Below are positions 27,926-34,895 of a stretch of 64,000 bases of DNA, piece by piece. The position numbers were made by a program, and so were the translations under genes. The stretch comes from Streptomyces olivaceoviridis (lineage in GTDB: Bacteria > Actinomycetota > Actinomycetes > Streptomycetales > Streptomycetaceae): assembly GCF_014650115.1 (NCBI RefSeq), contig NZ_BMUI01000007.1, forward strand, positions 124,001 through 188,000. Direction: 5' to 3'. Within the stretch, counting starts at the first letter, position 1. The number at the start of each line of letters is the position of its first letter. A model generated the notes under the pieces. That model searched no databases. It worked only from the letters and a program-made list of their open reading frames with translations, and was not told the DNA's origin.

Positions 27926-28021
27926 ATGAGGGTAGACCTTCCGGCGACAACACCGGGGCCTGATCCGCCGGGCGGTCCTCCACCGGCCCGGCCGCAAGGT
28001 ACCCAGCACAAGCCCCGCTGA
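27926..28021 (+). CDS. Possible 31-aa proline-rich peptide
   Basis: An ATG 8 nt after GAAGGGAA opens a 31-codon frame, MRVDLPATTPGPDPPGGPPP and eleven more residues, ending at TGA 28019-28021. Nine Pro residues and a basic tail make an unusual composition. The good ribosome binding site is the only support; the remaining bases between 27842 and 28104 show no other clear gene. Confidence 0.3.
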   Translation: MRVDLPATTPGPDPPGGPPPARPQGTQHKPR

Positions 28022-28104
28022 GCCGCCCTCTGGGCATCAGCCTCGGAAGGAGTGAATTAGGCTCCATGACTGCCAATGGGACGCCGCCGTGTCCCGGAGG
28101 CCAG

Positions 28105-28135
28105 AAACCCCCCGCAGTTCGGATGCGGGGGGTTT
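28105..28135. terminator. Perfect 12-bp bidirectional terminator
   Basis: AAACCCCCCGCA (28105-28116), a 7-nt loop, then TGCGGGGGGTTT (28124-28135). It separates the converging plus-strand small genes and minus-strand replication operon and has A/T tracts on both sides. Confidence 0.85.
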
Positions 28136-28177
28136 CTCCATTGTGACGCCTGCCAGAAGTCAGGAACGCTTTGCTTG

Positions 28178-29617
28178 CTAGAGCAGTGCGCGGAACGGGT
28201 TCTCTTCGAGCGGTTTGGGCCGCTCGGTCACGGAAACCGGCGTGCGAACCAACCTCTTCGGTTCTGGCGCTGGCTCCGGGGCCTGCGTCGGTTCCGGACG
28301 ATAGGCGTCCAGACGGACAACCCTTGCGCGGTTCTGTTCACGCTCCGCGCTGGCCGGCTGCGGCTCAGCGTGACGGGAAGTGTCCCGGTTCCTGTTGCTG
28401 TCCGTGCTGGCCGGCTGTGCCGCAGAGTCACCGGAACTGTCACCGCGGATTGAGAAAACGGTGGCCGGTCGGCCCGTCTTCCCCGACCGCTCCACAGTCA
28501 CGACGATTCCCGGCAGGGCGCGAACCTCAGCGGCCGTCGCCCCGACGAACGGGAGAACCTGAGAGGACATGGCCCGACCGCCGTGCATCTCGATCCGGGC
28601 CCGGACCTTGTCAGCGAGACTGAGTGGCTGTCGCTTCACCTTCGGAGAGGTAGCCCTCCCGGTGATGCGTACGGCGTCCTGCACCGACCGCCGAACCAGA
28701 GTGAACGCGGCAGACAGCATCTCTCCCTTAATCGTCTCGGAGCACTCAGAAGCGGCGAGACAGGCCGCAACCCTCAGCGTCTGTTCTGCCGTCCGTTCGA
28801 TGAATACGGCCTGAGCTTCCGGCAGTGCCTCACCGAGGACGCGCGCATAGCGCCGTACGATCCGCCACAAGGGCCGGGCGTCCTCCCCGAGCGTGATCAC
28901 ACGGGGCCGGGCAGTGGCCCAGCCGTAGGCGTCGGACAGCTCCCACCCGTCCACCTTCGGCAGGGTCACCCGGTCGTCATCGAGCATCGGCACGGAGCCG
29001 AGCAGAAACGGCAGGATGCGGTTGTACGAGCCTCCCGCTGCTTCCGACTCGCCCACGTATTTGGTCCAGTCGGACGGGGTGATGTGCGCGTGCAGGACCA
29101 TAGCGGGATCGCGGACTTCCTGGGCTTCATCCTTGGTGGTGTTGCGGAGAGTTGCGCCGTCCCAGGCAGCACGGAGCTTGGTGGTGAACGACGGGTCACG
29201 CTTGACCCGCTTCAGTACCTCGGTCCATTCCTCCTCGATCACGACCGTCCGCACATCCCGACCGTGTTCGGTCTCGGCCGTGGCTTCCTGCTGGTCCCAC
29301 AAATGGTTGACCATGCTGGCCCCGGAAGTGATCCCGGACGTGGTGTGCGTGGCCAGGAAGCGGCCCAGGGAAGCGTCCAGCACGTGATGCGCGGCCCGCA
29401 GCGCGGTTCCCTTCCCCCTGCCTGTACCGGCTACGAGGGCGGACCACAGCAGCACGGGGCGAGCGTTGCCACGGGATGACACCTTGACCGTGCCGCCGAT
29501 AGCGGCCGACCACATCGACAGGGCGGCCACGTACACCCCCAGCGCATCCGTTTCCAGGAACGGCGTGATCTTGCGAACCGCGCGACCGATCGGACCGTAC
29601 AAAACAGGGGCGCTCAT
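28178..29617 (-). CDS. DUF3987-like P-loop ATPase, probable replication protein
   Basis: The 479-aa protein has a P-loop-like VAGTGRGKGT (about 62-71), an acidic Walker B-like VVIEEEWTEVL, then LRAAWDGATLRN and VLHAHITPSDWTKYV. I match this layout to DUF3987/primase-helicase-like proteins of plasmids, phages and satellites. A winged-helix-like region follows (ADKVRARIEMHGGRAMSSQVL, in part), then a Pro/Arg/Glu-rich disordered tail (about 400-479). It is the last gene of the minus-strand operon, coupled by an ATGA overlap to the gene upstream. It is the best candidate for the element's replication or DNA-unwinding factor. Confidence 0.55.
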   Translation of the reverse strand: MSAPVLYGPIGRAVRKITPFLETDALGVYVAALSMWSAAIGGTVKVSSRGNARPVLLWSALVAGTGRGKGTALRAAHHVLDASLGRFLATHTTSGITSGASMVNHLWDQQEATAETEHGRDVRTVVIEEEWTEVLKRVKRDPSFTTKLRAAWDGATLRNTTKDEAQEVRDPAMVLHAHITPSDWTKYVGESEAAGGSYNRILPFLLGSVPMLDDDRVTLPKVDGWELSDAYGWATARPRVITLGEDARPLWRIVRRYARVLGEALPEAQAVFIERTAEQTLRVAACLAASECSETIKGEMLSAAFTLVRRSVQDAVRITGRATSPKVKRQPLSLADKVRARIEMHGGRAMSSQVLPFVGATAAEVRALPGIVVTVERSGKTGRPATVFSIRGDSSGDSAAQPASTDSNRNRDTSRHAEPQPASAEREQNRARVVRLDAYRPEPTQAPEPAPEPKRLVRTPVSVTERPKPLEENPFRALL

Positions 29618-30003
29618 GCTGCCTGCGCTTTCTGGGAGTTGATTTGGTGGTGGGCGCGGACGGGTCGCCACCGGCCCCCGTCCTTGATGACTGCCTGGGG
29701 GTGCTTCTTGTTCTTGGGGCAGAGCGGTAGCACGTCGCCCCCGTCGGCCGGGATCACCACGGCCTTGCACTGCGTTTCCCTGGTCTGCCCGACCTGAGCC
29801 GACCGCTTCACAGCGGCCAGGGTGAACGGGTCATCGCTGACGATTCCCATCCGGCGCCTGCCGTTCGGGGTTGTCCAGATCACCCAGCTACCGGGTGCGT
29901 AGTCGCGCTTGCTCGGTTTGCTTCCCGCTCCGTATCCGGTGGCGTTCTTCCACACACTCAGATCAGTGGGCCGGGGGTGACGGCCGCAGTCAGCGGCCGT
30001 CAC
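29614..30003 (-). CDS. Small basic hypothetical protein of the replication operon
   Basis: GTG 30003, 14 nt after the upstream stop codon, gives 129 aa, but no Shine-Dalgarno is seen and a later GTG (SVWKNATG) is possible. The protein is basic with a central beta-type WVIWTTPNGRRRMGIVSDDPFTLAAVK stretch, here cited in part, and VLPLCPKNKKHPQ. It has no recognised domain. The stop overlaps the DUF3987-like gene start, so the two are probably made in fixed ratio. Confidence 0.5.
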   Translation of the reverse strand: MTAADCGRHPRPTDLSVWKNATGYGAGSKPSKRDYAPGSWVIWTTPNGRRRMGIVSDDPFTLAAVKRSAQVGQTRETQCKAVVIPADGGDVLPLCPKNKKHPQAVIKDGGRWRPVRAHHQINSQKAQAA

Positions 30004-30017
30004 TGTGGGCGCGGCGG

Positions 30018-30797
30018 TTAGGCCGCTGCCACTTTTCCCTCCGACGCGTCCCGGTGCGTCAGTTCGTAGGCGTGCCGCACATGCATAGGGATGCGTCCCT
30101 TGGTGGGGATGGAGTAGCCGTTCTCTCGTGCCCACGTCCGCACGGCACGGTTACGTTCACGCTCACTCATCCCGGAACGGTCGACCTTGGCAGGCTCCGG
30201 AAGCGGGTCACCACCATCCAACTCACCCGAGCGAACAGCCGACTTGAAACGTCCCGGTTCCCGCACATCCATCACAGGGATGCCACGCTCGGACGCGTCC
30301 CGCAGTTTGGTGGCATTCCGGTCGCCACCCTCACCCAGGATCAGCAGGACCGTGCTGTCATCGGCACGACCGACCACCTCATAGCCCATGCGGCGAACGG
30401 CTTCACGAGCGTCCGTCCAGTCGTAACCGGGAACCTCACCAGCGATCATCACGGACCGAACAGGCTCAGGCTCACAGGCCACAGCGTCAGTTGCACTGAC
30501 GCTATCTCCATCAATGGCAGGTGCAGGGTCAGACTCCACCACGGGCGCCGCTTCCGGCTCCGAGACAGGCTCAACACCCGGTGCAGGCTCAGACTCAGTC
30601 GGTACACCCTTGACAGTTTCAGGCACCCCAAGAGTGTCCATCAGATATCTGCCGAACGTGATGTCGTGTTCCAAGCAAAGGTCCCAGGAATGCCGTCCCA
30701 GTGTCAGGGTTCCGGTCGCTTCCACCTCCGACCCGTCACGGGCTATGTGGGCGTCGCAGTAGCTCTTTTCGACGGGAACCAGGATGGTACGACGCAT
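30018..30797 (-). CDS. Lsr2-type DNA-binding protein with BRCT domain
   Basis: The 259-aa protein has four parts. The N-terminal zinc-finger-like unit has CDAH (about 14) and CLEH (about 41) separated by a beta stretch. A long acidic linker is rich in Glu, Pro, Val and Ser (about 60-115). A BRCT domain follows (SVMIAGEVPGYDWTDAREAV...GYEVVGRADDSTVLLI). The C-terminus is an Lsr2 C-terminal-like DNA-binding unit, RNRAVRTWARENGYSIPTKGRIPMHV (in part), whose R-G-R-I-P loop matches the minor-groove-binding R-G-R of Lsr2. It lacks the Lsr2 dimerisation domain, so another part must oligomerise. It could silence or organise the element's AT-rich DNA. Confidence 0.75.
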   Translation of the reverse strand: MRRTILVPVEKSYCDAHIARDGSEVEATGTLTLGRHSWDLCLEHDITFGRYLMDTLGVPETVKGVPTESEPAPGVEPVSEPEAAPVVESDPAPAIDGDSVSATDAVACEPEPVRSVMIAGEVPGYDWTDAREAVRRMGYEVVGRADDSTVLLILGEGGDRNATKLRDASERGIPVMDVREPGRFKSAVRSGELDGGDPLPEPAKVDRSGMSERERNRAVRTWARENGYSIPTKGRIPMHVRHAYELTHRDASEGKVAAA

Positions 30798-31077
30798 GGC
30801 GCTGCATTCCTTTTCTGAGGCGGAAGTCTTAGCGAGTGTCCGGAGCGTTGCTCTGACGGCCTTCCCGCTTGCTTCTATTCTCCTCCACCCCTATCACGGA
30901 ACGGTAACTGACATACAACTGGCGCATTACTAAATTGTTTATAACCCCGGGGGTAATGCGTAAATTCATTGAGAAAGGACCCACCGGGGGTGCCTTCCTT
31001 CTATCGCGTTCGCCAATCAAAATATCGCCCTCTCTGCGCCGCCTGCCGGTCAATGACCGGGCGTCAGAGTTGGTCGA
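30798..31077. promoter_or_regulatory. AT-rich intergenic region with long inverted repeat
   Basis: This 280-bp gap is the most AT-rich part of the window. CGCATTAC (30923-30930) and GTAATGCG (30953-30960) form an 8-bp perfect inverted repeat, with a CCCCGGGG palindrome between them. It could be the promoter/operator of the Lsr2-BRCT operon or a replication origin. A 74-codon frame inside it has no ribosome site and is not called. Confidence 0.4.
31046..31060 (-). terminator. Hairpin after the HNH gene
   Basis: CCGGTC, AAT, GACCGG, 18 bp beyond the 3' end of the minus-strand HNH gene. Confidence 0.45.
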
Positions 31078-31779
31078 TCAGGCTGCATCACCCTGGTTGA
31101 CTGCGACATGAATCGACTCGGTTAGGGCTAACAGGTCATCGCGGAGTTCCTGGAGCATGTCGGTCTGGATTGATCCGGGCAATGGGAAGTCCTCACTCCA
31201 GACCCGGTCGTACCACCTGTCGAACTTTTTGAATATTTCCACGGAAAGTGAACGGATGGGATCATGGGCAACCATTTCGAAGTCCATGGCCGCAATATTT
31301 AGCTCTTCACGGGTGGCTACGGACTGATAGCTCAATGGACCGTCGTAAGGGTCCGCGTCTTGGTCGCCGCGTAGAATCTCGGCCTCGAACTCCGACGTGG
31401 CTCGGATTGCGGCCTTTAAGTGAGCCCAAAACACCTGGTATCCGGCAATTAGCTTGACGTGCTCCAGATGTTCGGTCATGTAGCCGTTCGACAAGGGACT
31501 CAGGTTGGCCTTGTACTGCCGCATAGCCTTTCGGTCAATAGCCGAGTGTGGAGAATCAAAGCGGGTGTGGCACGTCGGACACAAGGCGATCAAGTTCTCA
31601 AACTCGTGCCGCTTTACCTTGCGCCATGGCTCAATGTGAGCGATCTCCACTGGAGTGGTGCGGCACGTGGGAATCGCGCATCGGTGTCCAGCTTCGACCA
31701 GCACGCGTCGCCTCAGGTCACGAGGCACGGCATCTCGCTTTGCACCCATAGCATCGATGCTAGCTGCGGGGACTGACAC
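31078..31779 (-). CDS. HNH endonuclease
   Basis: GTG 31779, with GGGGA 9 nt upstream, gives 233 aa; ATG 31749 is an alternative. The HNH signature is complete: CAIPTC, EIAHIEPW, ENLIALCPTCHTRFD, with four Cys zinc ligands. The C-terminal ~140 residues are helical and unrecognised. HNH nucleases encoded next to terminase genes help cos-type packaging in many phages. Here a terminase-small-subunit-like gene lies two genes upstream in the same operon. It could equally be a homing or restriction-type nuclease. Confidence 0.8.
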   Translation of the reverse strand: MSVPAASIDAMGAKRDAVPRDLRRRVLVEAGHRCAIPTCRTTPVEIAHIEPWRKVKRHEFENLIALCPTCHTRFDSPHSAIDRKAMRQYKANLSPLSNGYMTEHLEHVKLIAGYQVFWAHLKAAIRATSEFEAEILRGDQDADPYDGPLSYQSVATREELNIAAMDFEMVAHDPIRSLSVEIFKKFDRWYDRVWSEDFPLPGSIQTDMLQELRDDLLALTESIHVAVNQGDAA

Positions 31780-32020
31780 TCCGTCCGGTCCCCGACTGTC
31801 TTGCAGTGGTCTTGCCGCACTCGAAGCAGCCTGCAAGGTCATGTCGGTAGCGGCCAGGCCAAACCTGCACCGTGCTGGTCAGTTGCCAGCCGATGTGCAC
31901 GGCGAACTCCACTAGGCAGTCGGGGCATTGGTCCTCAGCCGACGGGCACTCGACACCGGCTGTGTGATGGCCGTCGTGAGCACCTGTGGCGCCCGCCTTC
32001 ACTGCCCGTCGGGCGCTCAC
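31760..32020 (-). CDS. Small zinc-ribbon-like protein
   Basis: The 86-aa protein begins at the GTG of a GTGA overlap with the upstream gene. It holds CPSAEDQCPDCLVEF and GCFECGKTT, four or five Cys residues in C-x2-C pairs, typical of a zinc ribbon. It overlaps the HNH start by 20 bp. Tight coupling on both sides supports a real gene. The function is unknown; an adaptor for the nuclease or terminase-like protein is a guess. Confidence 0.55.
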   Translation of the reverse strand: MSARRAVKAGATGAHDGHHTAGVECPSAEDQCPDCLVEFAVHIGWQLTSTVQVWPGRYRHDLAGCFECGKTTARQSGTGRSVSPRS

Positions 32021-32361
32021 TTGGCGTCCCCCTCGAAGGTCCAGCCAAGGCGCTTCATGCCTTCTGCGGTGAGCCCCAGCGACCCGGCAAGGTGTCGGAA
32101 CTCCATCTGATGCGTACTGGTGGCCGTGCCATCGAGGATCTTGCCGAAGTAGGTGAGCATCACGGCTACGGTCGGGATGAACGACTCGTCCCACATGGCG
32201 GCTTGTGGGGACTCCCACCACTGTTGCCACTGCTCCCGTTCAGCCTCCGTCCAGTCTCTGACGGCCGGCATGTTGGGCACGGGCAGTCCGTGGTCGGAAG
32301 GAAGCTCCACCACACTCTTGTATCGAGAATGAGGACTGTTCGGGTTTCTGAACTTCGGCAT
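32017..32361 (-). CDS. Phage terminase small-subunit-like protein
   Basis: ATG 32361, with AGAGGTGA 6 nt upstream, gives 114 aa. The core, WTEAEREQWQQWWESPQAAMW, then VAVMLTYFGKILDG and FRHLAGSLGLTAEGMKRLGW, matches the P27-like small terminase pattern (trailing WESP..., helix, ...FGLTP..RRRLQW) as I know it. Small terminases recognise packaging sites. In satellites such a protein redirects a helper phage's packaging motor. No large terminase, portal or capsid gene is present. The match is from memory and moderate. Confidence 0.5.
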   Translation of the reverse strand: MPKFRNPNSPHSRYKSVVELPSDHGLPVPNMPAVRDWTEAEREQWQQWWESPQAAMWDESFIPTVAVMLTYFGKILDGTATSTHQMEFRHLAGSLGLTAEGMKRLGWTFEGDAK

Positions 32362-32386
32362 CTCATCACCTCTCAAACAAAACAAA

Positions 32387-32411
32387 GGCCCCCTGCTACA
32401 TACAGAGGGCC
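32387..32411 (-). terminator. Hairpin after the 236-aa gene
   Basis: GGCCCCCTG and CAGAGGGCC pair with one mismatch around CTACATA. It lies 16 bp beyond the 3' end of the coiled-coil gene. Confidence 0.45.
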
Positions 32412-32427
32412 GGTTCAGCAACAATTG

Positions 32428-33138
32428 TCAGGCGGCATCTTCCTCAGGCGGTGCGACGAAGTCTCCGAACTCAGCCCGGTTGCCTCGGTACTGGTCGATG
32501 AGGCCCAGATCCTTGGCGCTGTCGAAAGTGAGTCGGCCATCCGAAGTGGTCCGCCAGGCGTTCACCTCTTCGCCCAGGGCGCCAGAGAATCCGCGCCACT
32601 TGGGCCGGATCAGCTCTCCCCCGGTTGTAGCCCACAGGAAGCGGCTGACGCCGCCTGCCAATTGAGCGCGCGCCGCTTCCGCCTTGGCGATTGCTGCCCG
32701 GTACTGCTTCAGTGCACGCTCAGAATGCTCGAACCCCTGGCGGGCCAGCTCCGGCAGTTCCTTCACGATGGCCTCTGTTACTGCGGATTCGGCCTGATCG
32801 AGAGCACGGGCCAGGGCAGGCTCTACCCGCTCATACTCCTTGACCCTGGAACGGGCCTCGGCCAGATACTCATCCCGATCGGGAAGCGGTCGGCCGCCGG
32901 CTACGGCCTGCATCTCCTGCTCCCTGAGTTCCCTATCCGCCCTGCGCAATGCGGGAACGTAGTAATCACGCGACACGCGTCCGTGACTGTCGCCGATGTA
33001 CTGGCGAGCACAGTCCGCATTCTCCGTTCTGTACTTGCGATGGCGTTCCTCCAGCTCATCACGCTTGCGAATCAATTCCAGAGTCTCGTCAGAGAGCTGA
33101 AACGCAGACAGGTCAAACCCCTTGTACATGATGTTCAT
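32428..33138 (-). CDS. Coiled-coil hypothetical protein
   Basis: ATG 33138, with AGGAG 8 nt upstream, gives 236 aa. Residues about 15-165 are charged and helical with heptad-like spacing (TLELIRKRDELEERHRKY, RADRELREQEMQAV, EYLAEARSRVKEYERVEPAL), so a long coiled coil is expected. A short Trp-containing C-terminal domain follows. It is soluble and unrecognised. It could be a scaffold, an interference protein or a structural component. Confidence 0.6.
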   Translation of the reverse strand: MNIMYKGFDLSAFQLSDETLELIRKRDELEERHRKYRTENADCARQYIGDSHGRVSRDYYVPALRRADRELREQEMQAVAGGRPLPDRDEYLAEARSRVKEYERVEPALARALDQAESAVTEAIVKELPELARQGFEHSERALKQYRAAIAKAEAARAQLAGGVSRFLWATTGGELIRPKWRGFSGALGEEVNAWRTTSDGRLTFDSAKDLGLIDQYRGNRAEFGDFVAPPEEDAA

Positions 33139-33156
33139 AGGTGGTGCTCCTGGATA

Positions 33157-33327
33157 TCAGTTCCGGCCGGACAGAAGGTCGTCGAGGTGGCCCGCACGCC
33201 GAGCCTGGGCGATCTGCTCCGGCGACATGTGGGCGAGATCAGCCCGGGTGTACTGCGCCGGTTGGGTCTCTCGCATGGCCCGAAGAATCTCGTCACGGAT
33301 CATTGCCCGCATCGGGTCATCGGTCAT
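33157..33327 (-). CDS. 56-aa helical protein
   Basis: ATG 33327 with AAGGAG 7 nt upstream; the ATG overlaps the stop of the regulator gene before it (ATGA). The protein, MTDDPMRAMIRDEILRAMRE onward, is Met- and Arg-rich and helical, with a C-terminal MSPEQIAQARRAGHLDDLLSG. This tail resembles the ends of actinobacteriophage and element proteins that bind partners. The excellent ribosome site and coupling make it a confident small gene. The function is unknown. Confidence 0.65.
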   Translation of the reverse strand: MTDDPMRAMIRDEILRAMRETQPAQYTRADLAHMSPEQIAQARRAGHLDDLLSGRN

Positions 33328-33590
33328 CGTTCTTCTCCTTGGCTTCGGTGCATCTCGGCAAGCTGAATCGCTCGGGCAGAGTTCTCATCCCCTCCGGCCT
33401 GTTCCACCAGGGCAAGCAGCGGCACACACAGGCTGCGGCTAACGCGGATGAGCGTTCGCAGATTCGGGGAGGTCTCCCCAGACTCCCACCGGTACACGGT
33501 GGAGGGGGCGACCATGATTTCACCCGCCAGTTCCTCGACAGACAGGCCGAGAGCGAGACGACGGGTAGTGAAGTAATGGCGATTGAATAT
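33324..33590 (-). CDS. XRE-family HTH regulator, apparent ATA start
   Basis: The HTH runs TTRRLALGLSVEELAGEI, VAPSTVYRWESGETSP, then NLRTLIRVSRSLCVPLLALVEQ, described here in pieces. The only in-frame ATG (33515) falls inside helix 2 and would destroy the fold. A strong AGGAG stands 5 nt before an ATA codon (33590-33588) that gives a full 88-aa protein, I/M-FNRHYFTTRRL. No ATG, GTG or TTG exists between that ATA and the upstream in-frame stop. Either ATA is used as a weak start or the start was lost by mutation. The gene is coupled to the 56-aa gene. Confidence 0.6.
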   Translation of the reverse strand: MFNRHYFTTRRLALGLSVEELAGEIMVAPSTVYRWESGETSPNLRTLIRVSRSLCVPLLALVEQAGGDENSARAIQLAEMHRSQGEER

Positions 33591-33818
33591 GGGGACTCCT
33601 GTTGATCATTGGCAGACAAGCGAAAAAGTGAGGTGGCTGCGCGCCAGCCTTGGCCGCGCTCCGACGCGAGGAGTTTTCCTCCCACACCCTGCCCGGGGAG
33701 GAAAAGCCGCAGGGGCTGAGCAAGGCCGAGGAATACTCGACAGTATCAACGGCCCAAGCCGGAGATTCGAACAGCGACGAGCGGGAGCGAGGAAGCGGTA
33801 TTCACCTCCCAAGAAGAA

Positions 33819-33949
33819 GCGGGCGCCTTCAGGAGCGCCCGCCTGCTTCAACTAAATGAATCCCACACATACAGAAAACCGCCCCCTTCAGAGGGGGGCG
33901 GCCTGCTGAACTTCTCAACACTTGTGAACCCGGCCCCTCGGCCGGGGCC
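33819..33949 (-). terminator. Three consecutive GC hairpins
   Basis: The 420-bp gap 33591-34010 holds no convincing gene but three stems: GCGGGCGC/GCGCCCGC (33819-33842), CCGCCCCC/GGGGGCGG (33879-33901) and GGCCCC/GGGGCC (33932-33949). The first two share a TTCAG loop core. They follow the minus-strand gene ending at 34011 and insulate it from the XRE operon. Confidence 0.6.
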
Positions 33950-34010
33950 ACTTACTGAAGTAACCGATACACCCAGCCCAGGCTTATAGGAGAAAGTGCG
34001 TTTTCGCAGG

Positions 34011-34520
34011 TCAGGGGGTTGGTGCCGGTCCTGTGAGGAACGCTTGATCATCTGCCTGCCTGTCCTCGGTGTAGAGGTCCAACCAGAACTGCGGTCCCGA
34101 TGATGCGGGGACACGCACCGGCTTCTTGCGCAAGGTGGCCGCTCCCATTTCGCCATGCGCCCCGCACCGCTTGGGGTCGTCGGGTTGATGACCGCCGCCG
34201 CGCACTTCGTAGCCGAGCAGGACACACCGCGCGTTGGCCTCCTGTGCTGCGATTCCGGCCTTCTTCAGCTTCCCGATCTGCTTACGCACCCCGCTGTCTT
34301 TGATGCTCAGTAGTCGTTCCAGCTCCTCCGGACCGAATTCCGCGTGACCGTACCTGTCTGCTCTGGCGACGGCGAACAGGAGGAGTCTCAGGTCCGTGCT
34401 GATGCCCGTGTCCTGTGCTGCCTTGAATGCCGCTGACTGGCTCAGTCCGAACCATGGGCCCCGGCCCGGTGGCTGTACGGCAGGAGTCGGGTCGTACTCC
34501 TCATCCCACGGCGGAATCAA
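34011..34520 (-). CDS. Winged-helix-like hypothetical protein
   Basis: TTG 34520, with GGAGGGGG 5 nt upstream, gives 169 aa. The middle, STDLRLLLFAVARADRYGHA, EFGPEELERLL, DSGVRKQIGKLKKAGI, reads as a winged helix of the type found in replication initiators and plasmid regulators. The C-terminus is unrecognised (RCGAHGEMG). It lies 40 bp after the xis-like gene in the same direction. It may be a replication or copy-control regulator. Confidence 0.55.
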   Translation of the reverse strand: MIPPWDEEYDPTPAVQPPGRGPWFGLSQSAAFKAAQDTGISTDLRLLLFAVARADRYGHAEFGPEELERLLSIKDSGVRKQIGKLKKAGIAAQEANARCVLLGYEVRGGGHQPDDPKRCGAHGEMGAATLRKKPVRVPASSGPQFWLDLYTEDRQADDQAFLTGPAPTP

Positions 34521-34560
34521 GCGGCCCCCTCCGGCCGGTAGACCTTGGCAAAGTGGTAGC

Positions 34561-34731
34561 TCACTCGGCCCCCTGGGCGTCCAGCCAGCGATCCAGGTCG
34601 GCGGGGCGGCATCGAAGCGACTGCCCTACCTTCCGGAACGGGATCTGTTCGGCCTTCCAGTTCCCGTACACCCACGACCGGGGCTTGTTCAGGTACACGG
34701 CCACGTCGTCCACGGTCATGAGCTTGGTCAA
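34561..34731 (-). CDS. AlpA/Xis-like excisionase or HTH protein
   Basis: TTG 34731, with GGGAG 5 nt upstream, gives 56 aa; ATG 34719 is an alternative. The sequence MTVDDVAVYLNKPRSWVYGN...IPFRKVGQSLRCRPADLDRW is a typical MerR-like excisionase/AlpA winged HTH ending in the D-L-x-x-W-L motif. It is divergent from the regulator gene and two genes from the integrase, the usual place for the directionality factor. A transcriptional role is also possible. Confidence 0.75.
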   Translation of the reverse strand: MTKLMTVDDVAVYLNKPRSWVYGNWKAEQIPFRKVGQSLRCRPADLDRWLDAQGAE

Positions 34732-34804
34732 TGCGTCTCCCTTGCGGGCCGGTGGGCGGCGCTTCCGCCCGTTGCTGTCCGGCGCACTTTCAGATTGCCC
34801 TCCC

Positions 34805-34875
34805 CCGAACCAGTTGCGTCAAGTTCGGAGTCGGTGACCATCACCACACTGCCGAACATATGGCAGCAAGTTCGG
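34805..34875. promoter_or_regulatory. Twin palindromic operators between xis-like and regulator genes
   Basis: CCGAAC, 12 nt, GTTCGG occurs twice with identical spacing: 34805-34828 and 34852-34875, 47 bp apart. CAA precedes GTTCGG in both. The right copy overlaps the likely promoter of the rightward gene, where TATGGT (34883-34888) is 7 nt before GTG 34896, a leaderless arrangement. Confidence 0.7.
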
Positions 34876-34895
34876 TAGCGGGTATGGTGGCTCCC

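Noticed and set aside
28066..28146. 26-codon frame after AAGGAG that runs through the terminator hairpin
   Set aside because: The spacing to the ATG is too long (15 nt) and half of it is encoded by the terminator stem.
30829..31053. 74-codon minus-strand frame in the AT-rich gap
   Set aside because: No ribosome site, and it spans the inverted repeat and hairpin; it looks like regulatory DNA.
33606..33851. 81-codon minus-strand frame between the XRE gene and the hairpins
   Set aside because: No start signal, covers a terminator stem, and has no family resemblance.
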